A DNA stretch of 64,000 bases, taken from assembly GCF_030056795.1 (NCBI RefSeq), contig NZ_JASHKQ010000010.1, forward strand, positions 1 through 64,000. The letters are read 5' to 3'. The position numbers were made by a program, and so were the translations under genes. This document shows positions 60,550-64,000 of the stretch, piece by piece. This DNA comes from Rhodococcus sp. IEGM 1381 (GTDB taxonomy: Bacteria > Actinomycetota > Actinomycetes > Mycobacteriales > Mycobacteriaceae). Numbering within the stretch: the first letter of the stretch is position 1; each line of letters starts with the position of its first letter. The notes below the pieces were generated by a model. The model ran no database searches. It was not told the DNA's origin and worked only from the letters and a program-made list of their open reading frames with translations.

Positions 60550-60597
60550 CTTGAATGGTCTTCAAGAGCCTGCTACCGTCCTTGGATACCATTCAAG
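60550..60597. promoter_or_regulatory. Two tandem operators CTTGAA-N5-TTCAAG
   Basis: CTTGAATGGTCTTCAAG (60550-60566) is an exact 6-bp inverted repeat with a 5-bp spacer. A second copy, CTTGGATACCATTCAAG (60581-60597), has one mismatch. The centres are 31 bp apart, three helical turns, which favours cooperative binding on one DNA face. They lie between the TetR/lipase unit and the SDR/hydrolase unit. Confidence 0.8.
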
Positions 60598-60612
60598 AGT
60601 GGAGGCCCGTCG

Positions 60613-61410
60613 ATGTCGAAGACCGGAAGAACTGCGCTGATCACCGGAGCATCAGCAGGTATAGGCGCGGCATTTGCTCGACACCTCGCAGCCGAGGGGC
60701 ACAACCTCGTTCTCGTTGCGCGTCGCGAAGACCGACTCACTGCACTGGCGGGCGAGCTGTCGTCCCAATACGACGTGCGATGCGACGTCGTGCCCGCGGA
60801 CCTCGCCGACCGCTCTGCGCCTCGGGCCATCCTCGAAGAAACGAAATCCCTCGGCGTCGATGTCGATATCCTCGTCAACAACGCAGGCATGTCGGGGAAC
60901 TCCACGTTCGCAGATGCGCCGTTCGACGCACTCGCCGCGGAGATACAGGTGATGGTCACTGCCGTCACCGAACTCGCACATCTGACGGTGCCCGGCATGA
61001 AGGAACGCCGATACGGCCGAATCGTGAATCTGTCGTCGTTGGCGGCGTTGCTTCCACCCGGTGCAAGTCTGCTGTACACCGGAATCAAGTCCTATGTCCT
61101 GGACATGTCGCAAGCGCTCGATATGGAGTTGCGCCCGAACGGCATCCACGTGACTGCGCTCTGCCCCGGCTTCACCCACAGTGAGTTCCACGACGTCATG
61201 GGAACCCGAGATGCTGCAACATCGAAGCTGCCCTCTTTTCTGTGGCAGTCGCCCGAGGACGTTGTCCGAGAGGGATGGCGGGCAGTGAACAACGGCACGC
61301 CGGTGTGTGTGCCCGGGATGGTCAACAAAGTGACTGCTGCTGCAGCCAAGCCGATTCCGACCCGCATCGGGTACTACCTCGGCAGGACCCTCAACCCCTT
61401 CAAGCTGTGA
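60613..61410 (+). CDS. Short-chain dehydrogenase/reductase
   Basis: 265 residues, classical SDR: TALITGASAGIGAAFARHLA for the cofactor, VDILVNNAGMSG, catalytic Ser in IVNLSSLAALLPPG and Y-x-x-x-K in LLYTGIKSYVLDMS. C-terminal extension of about 60 residues like DltE/YqjQ-type acyl-chain reductases. ATG 60613 follows AGAGTGGAGG. Divergent from TetR and directly controlled by the twin operators. Followed by the hydrolase at 61452 (41 bp), probably the same operon. Confidence 0.9.
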   Translation: MSKTGRTALITGASAGIGAAFARHLAAEGHNLVLVARREDRLTALAGELSSQYDVRCDVVPADLADRSAPRAILEETKSLGVDVDILVNNAGMSGNSTFADAPFDALAAEIQVMVTAVTELAHLTVPGMKERRYGRIVNLSSLAALLPPGASLLYTGIKSYVLDMSQALDMELRPNGIHVTALCPGFTHSEFHDVMGTRDAATSKLPSFLWQSPEDVVREGWRAVNNGTPVCVPGMVNKVTAAAAKPIPTRIGYYLGRTLNPFKL

Positions 61411-61451
61411 GATCCGATCGCCGACCTGCTGTAGAACAGAGAGACCAACGC

Positions 61452-62402
61452 ATGACCACCGACAACCACACCGGCTTCACCCGTACCGAAACATCGTTCA
61501 TGTCGGACGGAGTTCGTTGCGCGGCTACGGTCTTTCGTCCCCGCATGTCCTCTGCCAAGGCACTGCCGGCAATCGTGATGGCGCACGGATTCGGTAGTCC
61601 TCGCGCGTTGCGCCTCTATGCGTACGCCGAGCGTTTCGTCGATGCCGGCTACGTGGTGTGCGTATTCGACTATCGGTTCTTCGGGGACAGCGATGGCGAA
61701 CCGCGCCAATTGTTGGACGTTGTTCTGCAGCTTGCCGATTGGCGTAACGCAGTCGACTTCGCTCGCTCGCTCGACGGAGTCGACGAGAACCGAATCGTCG
61801 GGTGGGGCACGTCTTTCGCCGGTGGACACGTACTCACGTTGGCGGGCAACGGCGTTCGGTTCGCAGCGGTCATCGCCCAGGTGCCCCACATCGACGGTAT
61901 TGCCGCCGTCCGTGCGACCGGGTTCAAGCAGGGGTTGCGCCTGGCACCGGCCGCCATCACCGACATCGTCCGCGCTGCGCTCGGGCGATCGCCGCACTAC
62001 GTCGACAGTGTCGGGCTGCCTGGGGCTCGCGCGGTGATGGTCTCACCCGACGCGATGAAAGGGCGTGACCGCTTGCTCCACGAGTCGGGACTGTCCGACG
62101 GCGACTACCCCGAAACCGTTGCGGCGCGGATACTGCTGAAGATATGGCGGTACTCCCCGGGCCGTACGATGTCCGCTATCGATTGCCCCACGCTGGTGCA
62201 GATCGCGTCCGACGATTCCGTCACCCCGGCGTCCGTCGCACAACGCGCCGCGGCACAAGTTCGCAAGGCCACGGTACGTACCTACTCAGGCGGTCATTTC
62301 GACCCGTACGTCGAGCCACTGTTCTCCTCCGTGATACGAGATCAACTGACGTTTCTGGCCGACAACGTGCCCCTGCAACTCCGGGCCGTCCCCTCCGCCT
62401 GA
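61452..62402 (+). CDS. Alpha/beta-hydrolase (dienelactone-hydrolase-like)
   Basis: 316 residues. LPAIVMAHGFGSPRALRLYA around the oxyanion hole, YRFFGDSDGEPRQLL, nucleophile VGWGTSFAGGHVLT (Ser in GTSFAGG), acid Asp in LVQIASDDSVTP and His in YSGGHFDPYV. Similar to DLH-like and X-Pro/cocaine-esterase-related hydrolases. 41 bp after the SDR gene, probably co-transcribed and under the same TetR control. Substrate unknown. Confidence 0.87.
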   Translation: MTTDNHTGFTRTETSFMSDGVRCAATVFRPRMSSAKALPAIVMAHGFGSPRALRLYAYAERFVDAGYVVCVFDYRFFGDSDGEPRQLLDVVLQLADWRNAVDFARSLDGVDENRIVGWGTSFAGGHVLTLAGNGVRFAAVIAQVPHIDGIAAVRATGFKQGLRLAPAAITDIVRAALGRSPHYVDSVGLPGARAVMVSPDAMKGRDRLLHESGLSDGDYPETVAARILLKIWRYSPGRTMSAIDCPTLVQIASDDSVTPASVAQRAAAQVRKATVRTYSGGHFDPYVEPLFSSVIRDQLTFLADNVPLQLRAVPSA

Positions 62403-62445
62403 CCGAACGGTTCGGTGCACCCCACAGTTCTCGGATTGGATCGCC

Positions 62446-62991
62446 ATGCCCGACGGAACAAACAACTCTGAACTTTGGCTGCTGCGAACATATTTCGGTG
62501 ATGACGACGATACCGCGTGGACCACTCTGACGGAGCAGGCCCGCCGCACGCGATCGTCGGTATCAGGTGCCGCGCTGGTCATTTCCTCGGACCGGGCGCA
62601 GTGTCAGCAGCGCATTCGTCGGGTGCTCACGCGACTGGCCACGCGTGCCGAGGCGAACGATGGCTTGTACGTTGCCATTGCAGACAAGCAGACGTTCCTG
62701 CGCCACGATCGAATGCTGCTCACCATCGACTGTTCGGCAGTTCCACGAAACGCCGAACGCATTCCCGCAATCCGGATGGCCCCGCCCAGTGCCTTTCGGT
62801 TGGGTATCGATGGCCGATCACCGGATACCGGGCGTTCGATCGACCCGGCTCACCGACCGATGTCGGAAGTTACACCTGCACAGTTCGATTCCGAGCGAAC
62901 CGTTGCCGATTTCACGGCAGGCGTCGGCGACGCGATCCGAGCCAGTCGGCGGTGGCGAACGAAGATGACGCGAGACGGTTCCTGTGGGTAG
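62446..62991 (+). CDS. Hypothetical protein
   Basis: 181 residues, no signal peptide and no membrane segment. The N-terminus (ELWLLRTYFGDDDDTAWTTL, TEQARRTRSSVSGAALVISS) recalls small actinobacterial proteins of the DUF6924 kind, but I cannot confirm it. The C-terminal third is Arg/Pro-rich and looks unstructured. A good start at ATG 62446 lies 43 bp after the hydrolase stop. Overlaps the next frame by 8 bp. Confidence 0.55.
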   Translation: MPDGTNNSELWLLRTYFGDDDDTAWTTLTEQARRTRSSVSGAALVISSDRAQCQQRIRRVLTRLATRAEANDGLYVAIADKQTFLRHDRMLLTIDCSAVPRNAERIPAIRMAPPSAFRLGIDGRSPDTGRSIDPAHRPMSEVTPAQFDSERTVADFTAGVGDAIRASRRWRTKMTRDGSCG

Positions 62992-63559
62992 ACACCGGGA
63001 ATCGCCCGCAAGAACTACGCCCATCCACATTCAGGCGGGAGCCCGGACGCACGACGAATCTCCCGACCCGCTACTGCGAACAGGCGTCGTCGTTCAGACA
63101 TTGCTGTTCGGGCTCGTCGGCATCGGCACCACCTTCACACAGGACGGCCCCAGCGACGGTCTCGGCACCGTGCTTACCTACGCCGTGTGCATCAGCACGG
63201 TTCCCGTGGCATGGATCATGAGCAAAGCCGACTACCGGATGGACCTGTGGTCCCGCCGCGCACCGGTCAACAACTGGTTCGTCGTGTACTGCGAACTCGG
63301 TGTCACCGCCGTGACCGCAACGTACTCCGACCCGCTGGCAGCGCTTCAGGGCGCAATGCTGCTCGCGCTGGTCGGCGCGTACGCTGCCCACTTCGCCCGA
63401 CCTGAAGTGATCTGGCTTCACGTCGTGTGGAGCACCGTCTACGTGCTCGTACTCGGAGCCCTGGCGCTGGCAAGGGCCCCGACCGACACAGTATCGATCG
63501 TCCTGCGAGTGTTGGTGGCCGTCATCGTGATCAAGGGCGCTGTCACCCCTGCCGCGTAG
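62984..63559 (+). CDS. Orphan GGDEF-type membrane sensor, 3'-truncated
   Basis: 191 residues with about five hydrophobic segments (VVVQTLLFGLVGIGTTF, LTYAVCISTVPVAWIM, AMLLALVGAYAAHFA, VVWSTVYVLVLGALALA, VLRVLVAVIVIKGAV). FVVYCELGVTAVTATYSDPL and GAYAAHFARPEVIWLH line up well with FVLCLEFIGAGILLMLADPF and GSYIAAFHGPKLFLAH of the diguanylate cyclase at 847-1953, so this is the membrane half of a similar protein. No GGDEF domain follows. The last eight codons are the antisense of an alpha/beta-hydrolase fragment, so the C-terminus was created by recombination. The GTG start at 62984 is uncertain. Confidence 0.6.
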   Translation: MGRHRESPARTTPIHIQAGARTHDESPDPLLRTGVVVQTLLFGLVGIGTTFTQDGPSDGLGTVLTYAVCISTVPVAWIMSKADYRMDLWSRRAPVNNWFVVYCELGVTAVTATYSDPLAALQGAMLLALVGAYAAHFARPEVIWLHVVWSTVYVLVLGALALARAPTDTVSIVLRVLVAVIVIKGAVTPAA

Positions 63560-63719
63560 ATCCGGTGCGACGAGGGTCAAGTGCGGCGACCCCACGCAGC
63601 CAGCTCCAGAGCATGCGCTGGCTGGAGACCCCGTGCACCACGAGGACGGGCTCACTGGTCCCGGTGTGTGTTTCCACGACGACGTCTCCGCCGGATACCG
63701 GTACTCGATCAATGGTCAT
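63539..63719 (-). pseudogene. Alpha/beta-hydrolase N-terminal fragment, frameshifted
   Basis: From an ATG at 63719 the frame reads VETHTGTSEPVLVVHGVSSQ, then RMLWSWL, the N-terminal strand and oxyanion loop of an alpha/beta-hydrolase. Near 63610 a frameshift moves it to SPHLTLVAPDLRGRGDS, after which similarity ends. The remaining two thirds, including the nucleophile elbow, are gone. It abuts the truncated sensor gene, tail to tail. Confidence 0.7.
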
Positions 63720-63832
63720 GATGCCGACAGTATGGGAAGCCGGCTCCGGAAGGGATGGATCCGAACCCCACTGTGAATGTCGAAATGTGGACAGTTCATC
63801 TCTACCGCGTGCGCGGTACCGACTCGAGGGCC

Positions 63833-64000
63833 TCAGCTCGGTCCGAAACGTTCTGTTCGGATGTTCGCCGCCGAGTGACCCCGTGCCACCAGCATGTCTG
63901 CCACCGTGTCGACGAAGCTCGTGGGGCCGCAGATGTAGCATCGCGGCTCGAATTCTGCCGGCCATCCGTGGGCGTCGAGGTCCTCGACCGTGATGCGGCC
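63833..64000 (-). CDS. Oxidoreductase NAD-binding domain, C-terminal end (ferredoxin-reductase type), runs off the window
   Basis: The last 55 codons are visible: ITVEDLDAHGWPAEFEPRCY, then ICGPTSFVDTVADMLVARGH and IRTERFGPS followed by TGA. The C-G-P-T-x-F motif and the ending I-R-T-E-R-F-G are typical of the NAD(P)H-binding half of ferredoxin/FNR-like reductases (phenol hydroxylase reductase, MOSC- or globin-linked reductases). The gene starts beyond the right edge, so cofactor and partner domains cannot be judged. Confidence 0.82.
   Translation of the reverse strand, partial: GRITVEDLDAHGWPAEFEPRCYICGPTSFVDTVADMLVARGHSAANIRTERFGPS

Noticed and set aside
1-64000. CRISPR arrays, tRNA and rRNA genes, replication origin, riboswitches
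   Set aside because: No regularly spaced repeats, cloverleaf-like sequences, rRNA segments, DnaA-box clusters or recognised riboswitch cores were seen by eye; a covariance-model search was not possible.

Overview
The window is high-GC actinobacterial DNA, most likely Rhodococcus or a close Nocardiaceae relative. The evidence is a complete YrbE/Mce lipid importer with Mce-associated proteins, a luciferase-like flavin oxidoreductase of the type common in these genera, PaaX regulators, LIP-family lipases, heavy use of GTG starts, and 4-bp ATGA/GTGA overlaps between most operon genes. No rRNA, tRNA or CRISPR array was seen.

Layout. 0-5.7 kb: a PadR regulator, a diguanylate cyclase, and a decayed sugar (perhaps inositol) locus in which an MFS transporter and a UspA protein survive between the remains of a Gfo/Idh dehydrogenase and a LacI regulator. 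5.7-26.1 kb: an Mce island. A minus-strand operon (hydrolase, MpaB/rubber-oxygenase-like protein, homogentisate dioxygenase, aldehyde dehydrogenase, CrtC/AttH-like lipocalin protein, secreted protein) faces two Mce-associated genes. These converge on a nine-gene minus-strand operon that starts with a Tat-exported multicopper oxidase and continues yrbEA-yrbEB-mceABCDEF. A TetR regulator and a lipase-like protein without its nucleophile lie at the far end. A palindrome CCRTAC-N6-GTAYGG occurs at both divergent promoters, so the island looks like one regulon. My working hypothesis is uptake and oxidation of a lipid-tailed (possibly prenylated) phenol.

26.1-41.4 kb: a truncated IS3-type element carrying two copies of a short palindrome, an FAD monooxygenase, a perfect 17-bp bidirectional terminator, an oppABCDF peptide-type ABC operon with a luciferase-like oxidoreductase and an HGGYW-type hydrolase, an XRE-cupin regulator, and two amidohydrolases with a SnoaL-like protein.

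41.4-52.6 kb: a tryptophan/anthranilate catabolic island: tryptophan 2,3-dioxygenase, kynureninase, an aryl-CoA ligase, a bifunctional anthraniloyl/salicylyl-CoA monooxygenase-reductase, two thioesterases, RidA, a fumarylacetoacetate-hydrolase-family protein, a small cupin and two PaaX regulators. Together these suggest Trp -> kynurenine -> anthranilate -> anthraniloyl-CoA -> CoA-dependent ring dearomatisation, deamination and hydrolysis. Kynurenine formamidase is missing here; a candidate lies at 29-30 kb.

52.6-54.5 kb: foreign debris. A CaiB CoA-transferase start is fused to a frameshifted OLD-family nuclease fragment, followed by an N-truncated DUF4041/GIY-YIG protein. 54.6-64 kb: two LIP-family lipases, an SDR lacking its catalytic Tyr/Lys, a LysR regulator, a TetR/SDR divergent pair with two CTTGAA-N5-TTCAAG sites, a hydrolase, a GGDEF-type membrane sensor truncated by recombination against an alpha/beta-hydrolase fragment, and the 3' end of a ferredoxin-reductase-type gene.
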